Made by a program: the position numbers and the translations under genes | From: Chloroflexota bacterium | Lineage (GTDB): Bacteria > Chloroflexota > Dehalococcoidia > SZUA-161 | Length of the DNA: 12,550 nt | Assembly (NCBI GenBank): GCA_030668425.1 | Contig: DAOUTY010000026.1 | Span: forward strand, 1-12,550 | Direction: 5' to 3' | Shown: piece by piece, positions 1 to 6,539 of the stretch | How the letters are laid out: every line of letters begins with the position of its first letter | How positions within the stretch are numbered: the stretch's first letter is position 1 | The notes under the pieces: model-generated | Told to the model about the DNA's origin: nothing | Database searches by the model: none | The model's input: the letters and a program-made list of their open reading frames with translations, nothing else

Positions 1-1
1 G

Positions 2-865
2 CTGGGCTACATTGTAAATAGTGGTGGCAAGCGCGTTCGCCCAGCACTTACCTTACTCGCAGGCAAACTTAGTAATGGCGGTAATCTTGATGCGCTTATC
101 CCTGTAGCGACGGGTGTAGAACTGCTTCACACTGCTACCTTGATGCATGATGATACCATTGATATCTCAACCAAGCGGCGTGGCAAACCCACAGCTGCCA
201 GCATCTGGGGCTGGGGTGTTGCCACTCTGGCTGGAGACTACCTTTTCTCTAGGGCTGCCGAGTTGGTTTCCCAGGCTAACAATGTTAGAGCGGATAGGCT
301 TTTTGCCCAGACGCTCATGGCTCTGTGTACCGGTGAGTTAGAGGAGAGCTTTAGCAGCTTCGATCTGAACCAGAACCGGCAAAGCTATTTAAGAAAAATC
401 GGCAATAAAACCGCTTCCCTGTTCGCAATGGCTACGGAGTCAGGGGGAATAGTCGCCGAGGCGTCGGAGGAGGCCATAGAAGCTCTGAGGAGCTATGGCT
501 ACAATCTGGGAATGGCCTTTCAGATCGTTGATGATATTTTTGACTTCACAGCTGGGGAAGAGGAGTTGGGCAAGCCAGTGGCAAGTGACCTGCTTCATGG
601 GCACTTAACACTTCCGGCAATACTGCTCAAAGAGCAGAGGCCGGACGATAACCCGGTCAATGACATATTCGAGCACAGAGAGATAGAGCGGAATCTTGAG
701 CTAGCCATCCAGATGATACGCAACTCGGGGATTGTCTCTGAATGTTACCGCAGCGCTCAGGATTTTATTACTGAGGCATGTCGTGCTTTGGATATCTTTC
801 CTGAAAGTCCCTGCCAGCGCAAGCTGATTGAGATGGCTGACTACGTGGTCGAGCGCCGACAGTAG
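2..865 (+). CDS. Polyprenyl (long-chain isoprenyl) diphosphate synthase, 5'-truncated by window edge
   Basis: This all-trans polyprenyl diphosphate synthase condenses isopentenyl diphosphate units onto an allylic primer, giving chains for quinone tails or other isoprenoid carriers. The reading frame is open from base 2, so the start lies before the window and 287 C-terminal residues are visible. Family landmarks appear in order: GGKRVRP (visible residues 8-14), the first Asp-rich motif DDTID (50-54), RRGKP just after it, GDYLF, and the second Asp-rich motif DDIFD (177-181). A GKPVASDL...TLPAILL block follows. Small residues sit 4 and 5 positions before the first Asp motif (Thr, Ala), where farnesyl synthases carry aromatics, so a long-chain product is likely (inference). 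It is the only plus-strand gene and converges on recO. Its TAG stop lies in the GTAG preceding a palindrome. Exact chain length, and hence an ispB, hepT or other name, cannot be decided from sequence. Confidence 0.93.
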   Translation: MGYIVNSGGKRVRPALTLLAGKLSNGGNLDALIPVATGVELLHTATLMHDDTIDISTKRRGKPTAASIWGWGVATLAGDYLFSRAAELVSQANNVRADRLFAQTLMALCTGELEESFSSFDLNQNRQSYLRKIGNKTASLFAMATESGGIVAEASEEAIEALRSYGYNLGMAFQIVDDIFDFTAGEEELGKPVASDLLHGHLTLPAILLKEQRPDDNPVNDIFEHREIERNLELAIQMIRNSGIVSECYRSAQDFITEACRALDIFPESPCQRKLIEMADYVVERRQ

Positions 866-888
866 GGGCAGACCTTTGCGTCTGCCCC
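865..888. terminator. Perfect 9-bp hairpin between convergent genes
   Basis: GGGGCAGAC (865-873), loop CTTTGC, GTCTGCCCC (880-888): a perfect GC-rich inverted repeat. It starts at the last base of the polyprenyl synthase TAG stop. Its position between convergent genes suggests bidirectional transcription termination or 3'-end protection. No T-run follows on either strand, so it is not a textbook intrinsic terminator. It may instead be one unit of a dispersed palindromic repeat family. Confidence 0.6.
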
Positions 889-891
889 GAT

Positions 892-927
892 GTAGGATTG
901 AGGCGAACACACAGGTTGGCCCCCTAC
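892..927. repeat. Second, imperfect palindrome overlapping the recO stop codon
   Basis: GTAGG (892-896) pairs with CCTAC (923-927), and GGCGAAC (902-908) pairs with GTTGGCC (915-921) with one G:G mismatch. The loop is ACACAG, and there is an asymmetric internal bulge at 897-901 and 922. The element begins with GTAGG like the neighbouring palindrome (GTAGGGGC at 862-869), and its right end CTAC contains the recO TAG stop read on the minus strand. It looks like a decayed copy of a GTAGGGGC-type palindromic repeat. It may also act as the recO-operon terminator. Confidence 0.5.
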
Positions 928-1676
928 CGTAGATGGTTCATGAACTCCAGGGACTTAACCTCGCGCTCCAGAAGATAGCGGACATATTCCCTGATCAACT
1001 GTTCTACTTCCTGAGACAATTCGCGGCTCATTTGAAGTCGATTGGCAGAGGTAGGGTCGTTAGAGAGCAGAAACCTCATCACTTTGAGAGCATCGACCGA
1101 TATAGAGCGCGCCGTAGGCTCATTCCCAGCGCAAGCAGAACAGAGCACTCCGCCGCTGCTGGCACTGAAGAGGTTTCTTTCCGGCGCAAGTTGCGACTTG
1201 CAACTCAGGCATTGGTGAAGCTCTGGCTGGTAGCCGAGGTGGCTTAGAAGTTGAAGCTCAAAGTGTCTGAGAACAAGCTCGCAACTGCGTGCTTCACAAA
1301 GCCATAGCAAATTTTCGTGCAGCAATCTGTAGATAGGATAATTTTCAACGTGCTCTGCAGTGAATTGATCCACGAGTTCTGCAATGTAGAAGGCGCAGCT
1401 AATGCGCTTGATGTCGCTCTTAAGAGTAAGAAAGCTTTCGATCGACTGGGCCTGGGTGATAATATCGAGGTTTTGTCCCTGAGCCAGGAGTAAAGCACTT
1501 TGGGTCAAAAGGTCGAGATGTCCGCCAAGCTTGCTCTTCGGTCTTCGTACTCCTTTTGCTACAGCCCTGATCTTGCCGAAGTTTGGGGTATAGAGGGTGA
1601 TGATATTATCTGCTTCGCCCAGGTTGATGCGCTTTAGAACAATAGCCTCGGTCTTATACACACGTGGCCTAGCCAT
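924..1676 (-). CDS. recO: DNA repair protein RecO
   Basis: RecO is a recombination mediator that, with RecR (encoded two genes upstream), displaces SSB and loads RecA on gapped DNA, and can anneal complementary strands. The 250-residue length is typical. The N-terminal OB-fold region carries the family signature Y-K-T-E-A-I-V-L-K (residues 7-15), then a G-E-A-D turn and KGVRRPKS (41-48). A helical C-terminal domain holds a zinc site of two CxxC pairs (Cys156/159 and Cys179/182), as in many RecO proteins. The ATG at 1676 lies 15 nt after the radical SAM stop. No convincing Shine-Dalgarno is visible, so translation may depend on coupling. It is the last gene of the dnaX operon, and its TAG stop falls inside a palindrome shared with the convergent gene. 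Confidence 0.93.
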   Translation of the reverse strand: MARPRVYKTEAIVLKRINLGEADNIITLYTPNFGKIRAVAKGVRRPKSKLGGHLDLLTQSALLLAQGQNLDIITQAQSIESFLTLKSDIKRISCAFYIAELVDQFTAEHVENYPIYRLLHENLLWLCEARSCELVLRHFELQLLSHLGYQPELHQCLSCKSQLAPERNLFSASSGGVLCSACAGNEPTARSISVDALKVMRFLLSNDPTSANRLQMSRELSQEVEQLIREYVRYLLEREVKSLEFMNHLR

Positions 1677-1691
1677 TACCGTTCAGCGCAG

Positions 1692-3254
1692 TTATGTTAC
1701 CTGTTTATAGGACTTGGCTGTATCAACAGAGCTTGCTTCCTTCACTTCCCCGTTTCCGCTATATATAGACGCTCTATGAATACTGTTCATCGAGCAGAAG
1801 GGAATCAGTCGAGGTTTCGAATCTTTATCGATGACACCGAAGTGAAGGGCGCAGTTTTCAACTCGCTCCAAATCGAAATTGTACGGGTCCATAAAATGCA
1901 TGATACCAATTGTAAGCCATTGTCCAGGAAGCCACTCGGTCAGTACCGATTTGATAGATTTCCTGCCTTTGGTCATCATCAGAATGGGCAAGAACTTGAG
2001 CCACAGCTTGGGGCTGACATACCTTATCAGGCTGGTCACGAGGTCCCACATTATTGCGGGCCTGGATTTGTTGAGACTGAGTGATTTGCTCATTTTGGCA
2101 TGGAACTCTTCGTTCTTTACGTAGCGTGGTATGGGATCCAACTTGCCTTTGCTGTGGTCGACGACGGTTATCAGCCCGCAATGTGGGTGGATACAGAAAT
2201 CCTGATGTTGCCCACCCTTGGTCATCATCCTGGCCATTGTCTGGTTCATAGGCAGCGTAAAGAAGTCACTTTTCCTGAGCTCACCACCGGTCTGTTCCTC
2301 GGCGAGCCTCATAACGTCTGAGTTCGTTATTCTCATCTCTTTCAACTTGCTCGTATCTATTCTCCCGGAAAAGCTGACAGGCTGAAATACGAGAAACTTG
2401 ATTACGTCTGAGTTATCGGCAGAGTATCTTATGATATCGCCGACCTGATGGTCGTTTACTCCCTTCGCCAGGGTGGGGATGAGTGCGATTTTGTTGTAGC
2501 CTATCTTTCTGGCGTTTTCTATGACCTTCTGCTTTAACGGCCATATATCTCGGCCTCTAGTTTTCATGTAGGGTTCGGAGGTGACGCCGTCGAATTGCAT
2601 GTACAGCCATGTGTCGGAGTCTCGCAGTTTCTTGAAGTAGTCGAGGTCCTCAGCAAGCCTTATCCCGTTGGTCATGGTCAGAATATAATCAAAGCCGAGA
2701 TCCTTCTCCATTTGTATTATTTGGGGAAGGTCATCTCTGAGCGTTGGCTCCCCGCCGCTGTTACCAGTAGCCCTAACTCTGAGAGGGTAGTTGTTCTCCT
2801 GGGTGTATTCTAGGATTGACCGTATCTGTTCGAGGCTCAGGTCATGGGAGGCATCTTGCGTCCCAGCACTAGCAAAACATATCGGGCATCGTAGATTGCA
2901 CCTCTGGGTTATCTCCATAATTACCAGAATGGTGTGGGTTTTATGGTTCTGGCACAAACCGCAGTCAAGAGGGCAACCAAGCTTTGATTCCAGTGGCTTT
3001 TGCAAGCCGGTGCCATGATCCCTGAATTTCTCCGCCCTCACATATTCTTCGTAGTCGCTCCAGTAGATATCTTCAAAGTCTCCGTGGTCAGGGCAGCTCT
3101 TCCTCATTATCACCTGCCCGTCGATTTCCCATAGCTCAGCGTCCAGAACCCTTAGGTCTTCGGGGCAAATGGATCTGGTTTTCTTTATGAAGTTCATACG
3201 ATTCGCTTGAGCTTGCGATGCTGTACTTTGATCTGTCGATTTCTCTGCTAACAT
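1692..3254 (-). CDS. Radical SAM protein of the MJ0619 / tetraether-synthase (Tes)-like family
   Basis: A 520-residue radical SAM enzyme. The radical SAM cluster motif is CNLRCPIC (Cys119/123/126), with the SAM-contacting GGEP at 168-171. An N-terminal Cys domain (Cys30, and CPDHG at 54-58) precedes CPLDCGLC (Cys94/98/101). C-terminal cysteines are Cys354 and Cys359 (CIHPHC), Cys468 (ENCALHFG) and Cys487 (IPFCSMN). This layout matches, from memory, the COG1964/MJ0619 family. That family includes the archaeal tetraether lipid synthase Tes, which joins lipid tails and carries auxiliary 4Fe-4S clusters plus a rubredoxin-like iron. A lipid substrate here is inference. Odd: the first pair reads CPED where relatives usually have CPxC. 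Residues 405-427 are hydrophobic and basic, which could allow peripheral membrane contact. The start chosen is ATG 3254, with AGGAGG 8 nt upstream and 16 nt after the recR stop. An upstream TTG at 3293 would overlap recR. Confidence 0.85.
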   Translation of the reverse strand: MLAEKSTDQSTASQAQANRMNFIKKTRSICPEDLRVLDAELWEIDGQVIMRKSCPDHGDFEDIYWSDYEEYVRAEKFRDHGTGLQKPLESKLGCPLDCGLCQNHKTHTILVIMEITQRCNLRCPICFASAGTQDASHDLSLEQIRSILEYTQENNYPLRVRATGNSGGEPTLRDDLPQIIQMEKDLGFDYILTMTNGIRLAEDLDYFKKLRDSDTWLYMQFDGVTSEPYMKTRGRDIWPLKQKVIENARKIGYNKIALIPTLAKGVNDHQVGDIIRYSADNSDVIKFLVFQPVSFSGRIDTSKLKEMRITNSDVMRLAEEQTGGELRKSDFFTLPMNQTMARMMTKGGQHQDFCIHPHCGLITVVDHSKGKLDPIPRYVKNEEFHAKMSKSLSLNKSRPAIMWDLVTSLIRYVSPKLWLKFLPILMMTKGRKSIKSVLTEWLPGQWLTIGIMHFMDPYNFDLERVENCALHFGVIDKDSKPRLIPFCSMNSIHRASIYSGNGEVKEASSVDTAKSYKQVT

Positions 3255-3262
3255 AAGTATAT

Positions 3263-3268
3263 CCTCCT
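3263..3268 (-). promoter_or_regulatory. Strong ribosome binding site deciding the radical SAM start
   Basis: Perfect AGGAGG on the minus strand, 8 nt before ATG 3254 and just after the recR TGA stop. It fixes the start of the radical SAM gene and argues against the longer TTG (3293) frame. Confidence 0.85.
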
Positions 3269-3270
3269 CT

Positions 3271-3882
3271 TCAGAACGCTTGCCTGCCCTCAAGAGCGTG
3301 GGTAAGGGTCACCTCATCGGCATATTCCAGGTCACTGCCCACGGGCAACCCGCGGGCAAGCCTGGTGATTCGAAGCCCCAAGGGCGAAAGTAGCTTCTGG
3401 ATATACATTGCTGTCGCTTCTCCCTCGAGGTTGGGGTTAGTAGCCAGGATAACTTCCTCCACTGAGCCAGTCTCGATTCGCGCCAGAAGCTCCTTTATCT
3501 TCAGGTCTTCGGGGCCAATACCGTCCATAGGTGAAAGTACTCCGTGGAGAACATGATATACGCCAGTGTATCGGCCGGTGCGTTCTAGGGCAAGAATGTC
3601 TAAAGGCTCCTTGACGACGCAAATGATGCCGTGGTATCGTTCCTCGCTGCTACATATAGCACAAGGGTCGGAGTCAGTGACGTTCTGGCACGAGGAGCAT
3701 AGAACCGTTTTATCCTTTACGGCGATTATGGCCTCGGCCAGAGCCTTGGCTTCAGCTTCAGGCGTGCGCAGCAAGTAGTAAGCGAGACGTGCTGCACTCT
3801 TCGGCCCGATTCCGGGGAGCTTCCCCAGCTCTTCGATTAACCGAGAGATTGGCGCGGCTGCAGGTATGAAACCAATTCTCAA
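3271..3882 (-). CDS. recR: Recombination mediator protein RecR
   Basis: RecR forms a ring-like clamp that works with RecO (and RecF) to load RecA at single-strand gaps. The 203 residues follow the standard layout. A helix-hairpin-helix reads KLPGIGPKSAARLA (21-34). A four-Cys zinc site has CxxC pairs at Cys62/65 and Cys74/77. A Toprim domain follows (about 81-175), including VILATNPNLEGEATA (144-158). The C-terminal segment reads RLARGLPVGSDLEYAD. The start appears to be TTG 3882, with AAAGGG 8 nt upstream. No ATG lies in the expected N-terminal region, and the frame stays open further upstream toward ybaB, so the start is less certain than the family. The gene is 65 nt downstream of ybaB and directly precedes the radical SAM gene. 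Confidence 0.95.
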   Translation of the reverse strand: MRIGFIPAAAPISRLIEELGKLPGIGPKSAARLAYYLLRTPEAEAKALAEAIIAVKDKTVLCSSCQNVTDSDPCAICSSEERYHGIICVVKEPLDILALERTGRYTGVYHVLHGVLSPMDGIGPEDLKIKELLARIETGSVEEVILATNPNLEGEATAMYIQKLLSPLGLRITRLARGLPVGSDLEYADEVTLTHALEGRQAF

Positions 3883-3947
3883 ACGTAGAACCCTTTCCCG
3901 AATCTCAAATTTATAGATATGGAGTGCTGTAGTACTGGGAAGAAAAC

Positions 3948-4253
3948 CTAGAGTAAGCCAGGGATATTAAGTCCTCCGGTTATGGCTCCCATTTCGCTGG
4001 CTGCTAGCTCTTTGGCTTTCTCCATTCCCTCATTGACCGCGGTTAGTATCAGGTCTTCAAGCATCTCAATATCATCGGGATCGACTGCTTCTGACGAGAT
4101 TTTGATGGAGCGCAGTTGCTGTTGCCCGCTGACAACGACGGTTACGGCACCACCGCCAGAACTAGCCTCAACAGTAGCCTTCTCCAGTTCCTCCTGTGCT
4201 TTAACCAGTTTCGCTTGCATCTGCTGCGCCTGGCGTAAAATGTTCTTATTCAT
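3948..4253 (-). CDS. ybaB: YbaB/EbfC family nucleoid-associated protein
   Basis: A 101-residue YbaB/EbfC protein. These are small homodimeric DNA-binding proteins associated with the nucleoid and are nearly always encoded between dnaX and recR, as here. The N-terminal helix is rich in Gln, Lys and Glu (QAQQMQAKLVKAQEELEKA, 8-26) and suits the coiled dimer. The central strand segment GGGAVTVVVSGQQQLRSIKI (33-52) and the DPDDIEMLEDLILTAVNEG block (58-76) are family hallmarks. The tail MGAITGGLNIPGLL is Gly-rich, as is usual. Its ATG lies inside the end of dnaX (8-nt overlap, ATGAATAA), which indicates translational coupling. Confidence 0.94.
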   Translation of the reverse strand: MNKNILRQAQQMQAKLVKAQEELEKATVEASSGGGAVTVVVSGQQQLRSIKISSEAVDPDDIEMLEDLILTAVNEGMEKAKELAASEMGAITGGLNIPGLL

Positions 4254-5859
4254 TTGGCTCCTCCTCGATTATCCTGGCTCCCATCTTTACAGCTTCATTT
4301 ACCAGAGGATCGCGTGCTTGCTGTTGTGTCTTGGGCGCCTTGTTTTTGGGAGTGAGTATACAGCGCACGCGGTAAGGAACTCCGAATACATCTTGGAGCT
4401 TCTTCTCCACAAGGTGGCGATACTTGCGATCCTCGACCTTGGCCCTTTGGAAATCCCAATAGAAGCCGAGGACCAAAGTATCGTCTTCGAGTGCTACTGC
4501 TTCACAAGCGCTTCTCAATAAGGCATCCAGGTTCCCGCTTGAGCCCATCCCCCGGCAGGCATTGACGAACTCACCCCAGTGTTGGCGAATCTGTTCGATG
4601 CTCTGAGGCGGCTGTGGTATAGCGGCCTGGGCAATCTTTGTCGTTGGGGGCTCTTCGCTTGCCGGCGACTCAGCCTCGGTAACTTCTTGCTGCTGGACTG
4701 TATTATCAGGACGGGGTTCGTCTGTGTCTATTGTAGGCGCGATGACAGCCTTCTCCTTGGAGATGACCTTTTGAGGTCTTTCGGCGGCCAGCAAGGAGCA
4801 GTCAACCAGTGCCAGTTCCATGGACAGCGTCGACTGTGAGTCTGCGCGGAAGTCAATCTGGGCGAAGAGTTTGATCACTTTCGACAGGTCTGTCATGGAT
4901 ACGCTGGCTGCGAGTTGCTTCATTTCGGATACTACATCTTGAGGGAAGTCAGCGGTATCTGGCGCACCAGCCTTAACCATTAGTAGTCCTCGTAGATATT
5001 CCACTAGTCCCTGGTTGAACTGGCGTAGGTCAAGTCCGTCGCTCGAAACGCTGTTTATGGTTGCCAAACCAGCGGAGATATCCTTATTCAAAATATGCTT
5101 TGCTAACTCGTAGATGCGTGCGTCGCTGCTGAGGCCTAGTTTCTCGCTAACCTGAGTGAGGCTGAAATCCGAACCATACTGAAGGAAGATCTGCTCCAGC
5201 AAGTTCTCCGCATCGCGGAGGCTGCCGGTGGCGGCTCTGGCGATGAGATCGAGAACCTGAGACTCAGCGCGTATGCCTTCATGCTCGCAGATATCCTGTA
5301 ATTTGCCTACCATGTCTATTTTGGTGAGACGGCGGAAATCGAACCGCTGACATCTTGACAGGATAGTCAGCGGTATCTTGTGTATCTCGGTGGTTGCCAG
5401 TACGAAAATGGCATGGGGTGGTGGCTCCTCCAGTGTCTTGAGCAAAGCATTGAACGCAGGCTCAGTCAGCATGTGTACTTCATCGATGATGTAAACCTTG
5501 TATTTAGCTGAGATAGGGGCGAAGTTTATCTTCTCACGCAGGTCTCGAATCTCGTCAATACCGCGATTTGAGGCACCGTCTATCTCCACCAGGTCGAGGG
5601 CTCGGCCTTCGTTGATCGCTTGACACATGCTGCAGGAGTTGCAAGGCTTCTCCTGGTCGTCACTCAGGCAGTTTATCGCCTTGGCCAGTATTCTGCCTGT
5701 GCTGGTCTTGCCCGTGCCTCTGGGACCACAGAAGAGGTAGGCGTGTGCCACTCGCCCTGTTGTTAGAGCGTTGGCCAACGTTTTGGTGACCGGCTCTTGC
5801 CCCACTACCTGGGCCAGAGTTCGTGGCCGCCACTTCCGATAGAAGACCTGTGAAGCCAT
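4246..5859 (-). CDS. dnaX: DNA polymerase III subunit gamma/tau
   Basis: DnaX is the ATPase subunit of the replicative clamp loader. The 537-residue protein begins YRKWRPRTLAQVVGQE (7-22). Walker A is GPRGTGKT (45-52), a zinc site uses Cys64, 73, 76 and 79, Walker B is IIDEVH (124-129), and a sensor/arginine-finger SRC sits at 168-170. Domain III runs to about residue 360. A Pro/Glu/Gln-rich linker (about 365-425) then leads to a tau-type C-terminal domain (about 430-525) that in other bacteria contacts polymerase and helicase. The complete frame encodes the tau-like form. I found no obvious A6G slippery heptamer near the end of domain III, so a frameshifted gamma product is not predicted. 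ATG 5859 is preceded by only a weak ribosome-binding site. A near-consensus promoter lies about 55 nt upstream, so dnaX heads the dnaX-ybaB-recR-radical SAM-recO operon. Confidence 0.96.
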   Translation of the reverse strand: MASQVFYRKWRPRTLAQVVGQEPVTKTLANALTTGRVAHAYLFCGPRGTGKTSTGRILAKAINCLSDDQEKPCNSCSMCQAINEGRALDLVEIDGASNRGIDEIRDLREKINFAPISAKYKVYIIDEVHMLTEPAFNALLKTLEEPPPHAIFVLATTEIHKIPLTILSRCQRFDFRRLTKIDMVGKLQDICEHEGIRAESQVLDLIARAATGSLRDAENLLEQIFLQYGSDFSLTQVSEKLGLSSDARIYELAKHILNKDISAGLATINSVSSDGLDLRQFNQGLVEYLRGLLMVKAGAPDTADFPQDVVSEMKQLAASVSMTDLSKVIKLFAQIDFRADSQSTLSMELALVDCSLLAAERPQKVISKEKAVIAPTIDTDEPRPDNTVQQQEVTEAESPASEEPPTTKIAQAAIPQPPQSIEQIRQHWGEFVNACRGMGSSGNLDALLRSACEAVALEDDTLVLGFYWDFQRAKVEDRKYRHLVEKKLQDVFGVPYRVRCILTPKNKAPKTQQQARDPLVNEAVKMGARIIEEEPNE

Positions 5860-5913
5860 GTATGTCTCAGCGCAACTAAAAGTAATTAAAATGAACTGTC
5901 AATTCTGCCTGCT

Positions 5914-5942
5914 ATTATATATTAAGGGTGCTGGTTGTTCAA
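5914..5942 (-). promoter_or_regulatory. Sigma70-type promoter of the dnaX operon
   Basis: Read on the minus strand: -35 TTGAAC (5942-5937), a 17-nt spacer, and a perfect -10 TATAAT (5919-5914). The predicted transcription start is near 5907, giving a leader of about 48 nt before the dnaX ATG. It lies in a 111-nt AT-rich gap between ybeY and dnaX. A perfect 10-bp palindrome, TTCAATTGAA (5938-5947), overlaps the -35 and might be an operator (speculative). Confidence 0.75.
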
Positions 5943-5970
5943 TTGAAAAAAAGGGGATATTGAAGGGATT

Positions 5971-6447
5971 TTAACCTTTCTCGATTGAGTTCAAGATTTC
6001 GGCTTCCATAGCCCTCATGCTCTGTTCAGCCTCAGGTTTCCCGTGGTCATAGCCTAAGAGGTGTAGTACGCCGTGAACGACGAGGAGGGCTAGCTCACGC
6101 TCGATGGGGTGATGCTGCTCCTCTGCCTGTCTCTCTGCCTGGCGATAGGAAACAATGACCTCGCCGAGATGGAGAATCTTGTCCGGGGGCATAGCAAAGT
6201 GCTCGACCTCGTCGCTGCTGGGTTGGGAAAGGGCGAAGGCGAGTACATCGGTGCTGGCATCAACCCCCCGATAGCTTCGATTGAGATTCTGGACAGTCTC
6301 GTCGCTGGCGATAACCAGCCCGATGTCCACTAATTCACCTACGCCGTCAGCGATAAGGGTTGTTTCCACTACTTTTCCGAGCCAATCCTTGTCTACAAGG
6401 CTGACGAACGGATCCTCAATCTGTATGCTGAGTTGCAGGTTTTGCAT
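5971..6447 (-). CDS. ybeY: Endoribonuclease YbeY / rRNA maturation factor
   Basis: YbeY is a cytosolic zinc metalloprotein needed for 16S rRNA 3'-end maturation and ribosome quality control. The diagnostic zinc motif HGVLHLLGYDH is at residues 125-135 (ligands His125, His129, His135). STDVLAFAL (65-73) and LGEVIVS (94-100) are also typical. The 158-residue length fits the family. I chose ATG 6447 because the sequence starting MQNLQLSIQIED aligns with the usual N-terminus. The frame extends to a TTG at 6513, but that adds 22 unlike residues with no clear ribosome-binding site. The leader has a modest TTGGAA upstream of the ATG. With this start a 92-nt gap separates it from nuoN. The gene lies between the nuo operon and the dnaX operon. 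Confidence 0.94.
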   Translation of the reverse strand: MQNLQLSIQIEDPFVSLVDKDWLGKVVETTLIADGVGELVDIGLVIASDETVQNLNRSYRGVDASTDVLAFALSQPSSDEVEHFAMPPDKILHLGEVIVSYRQAERQAEEQHHPIERELALLVVHGVLHLLGYDHGKPEAEQSMRAMEAEILNSIEKG

Positions 6448-6465
6448 AGCGCTTGTTCCAAGAGA

Positions 6466-6494
6466 ATCATAACATGGGAGTCGAAAGGAGCAAA
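6466..6494 (-). promoter_or_regulatory. Candidate extended -10 promoter for ybeY
   Basis: On the minus strand, TGT-TATGAT (-10 hexamer 6471-6466, with an extended TGn) is preceded 17 nt upstream by TTTGCT (6494-6489), a poor -35. It would start transcription near 6459, leaving a short leader of about 12 nt before ATG 6447. It sits in the nuoN-ybeY gap, so ybeY may be expressed separately from nuo. The match is modest. Confidence 0.35.
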
Positions 6495-6539
6495 GCCCAA
6501 ATTGCTCGGCCAAGTGGACGTAGAGCAGGGGAAGCGCTG

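Noticed and set aside
3255..3293. Extended N-terminus for the radical SAM gene from TTG 3293 (13 more residues)
   Set aside because: It overlaps the recR end and lacks a ribosome-binding site. ATG 3254 has a perfect AGGAGG at 8 nt.
3883..3947. Promoter between ybaB and recR (TATAAA on the minus strand)
   Set aside because: The matching -35 region is very poor and the genes form a conserved operon.
3982..4521. 179-residue plus-strand open frame
   Set aside because: It lies antisense to ybaB and the dnaX end, is Ser/Cys-rich low complexity, and has no family resemblance, so it is a shadow frame.
4246..5859. Possible programmed -1 frameshift in dnaX producing gamma
   Set aside because: No A-AAA-AAG type slippery heptamer was found near the end of domain III. 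The only A-rich run, CCAAAAACAAGG near 4340, is close to the C-terminus.
5943..5980. Intrinsic terminator after ybeY, suggested by a run of seven T on the minus strand
   Set aside because: Only a weak stem of about 5 bp with a 20-nt loop can be drawn before the T-run.
6448..6513. Extended ybeY start at TTG 6513
   Set aside because: The extra 22 residues do not resemble YbeY N-termini. The sequence from ATG 6447 does.
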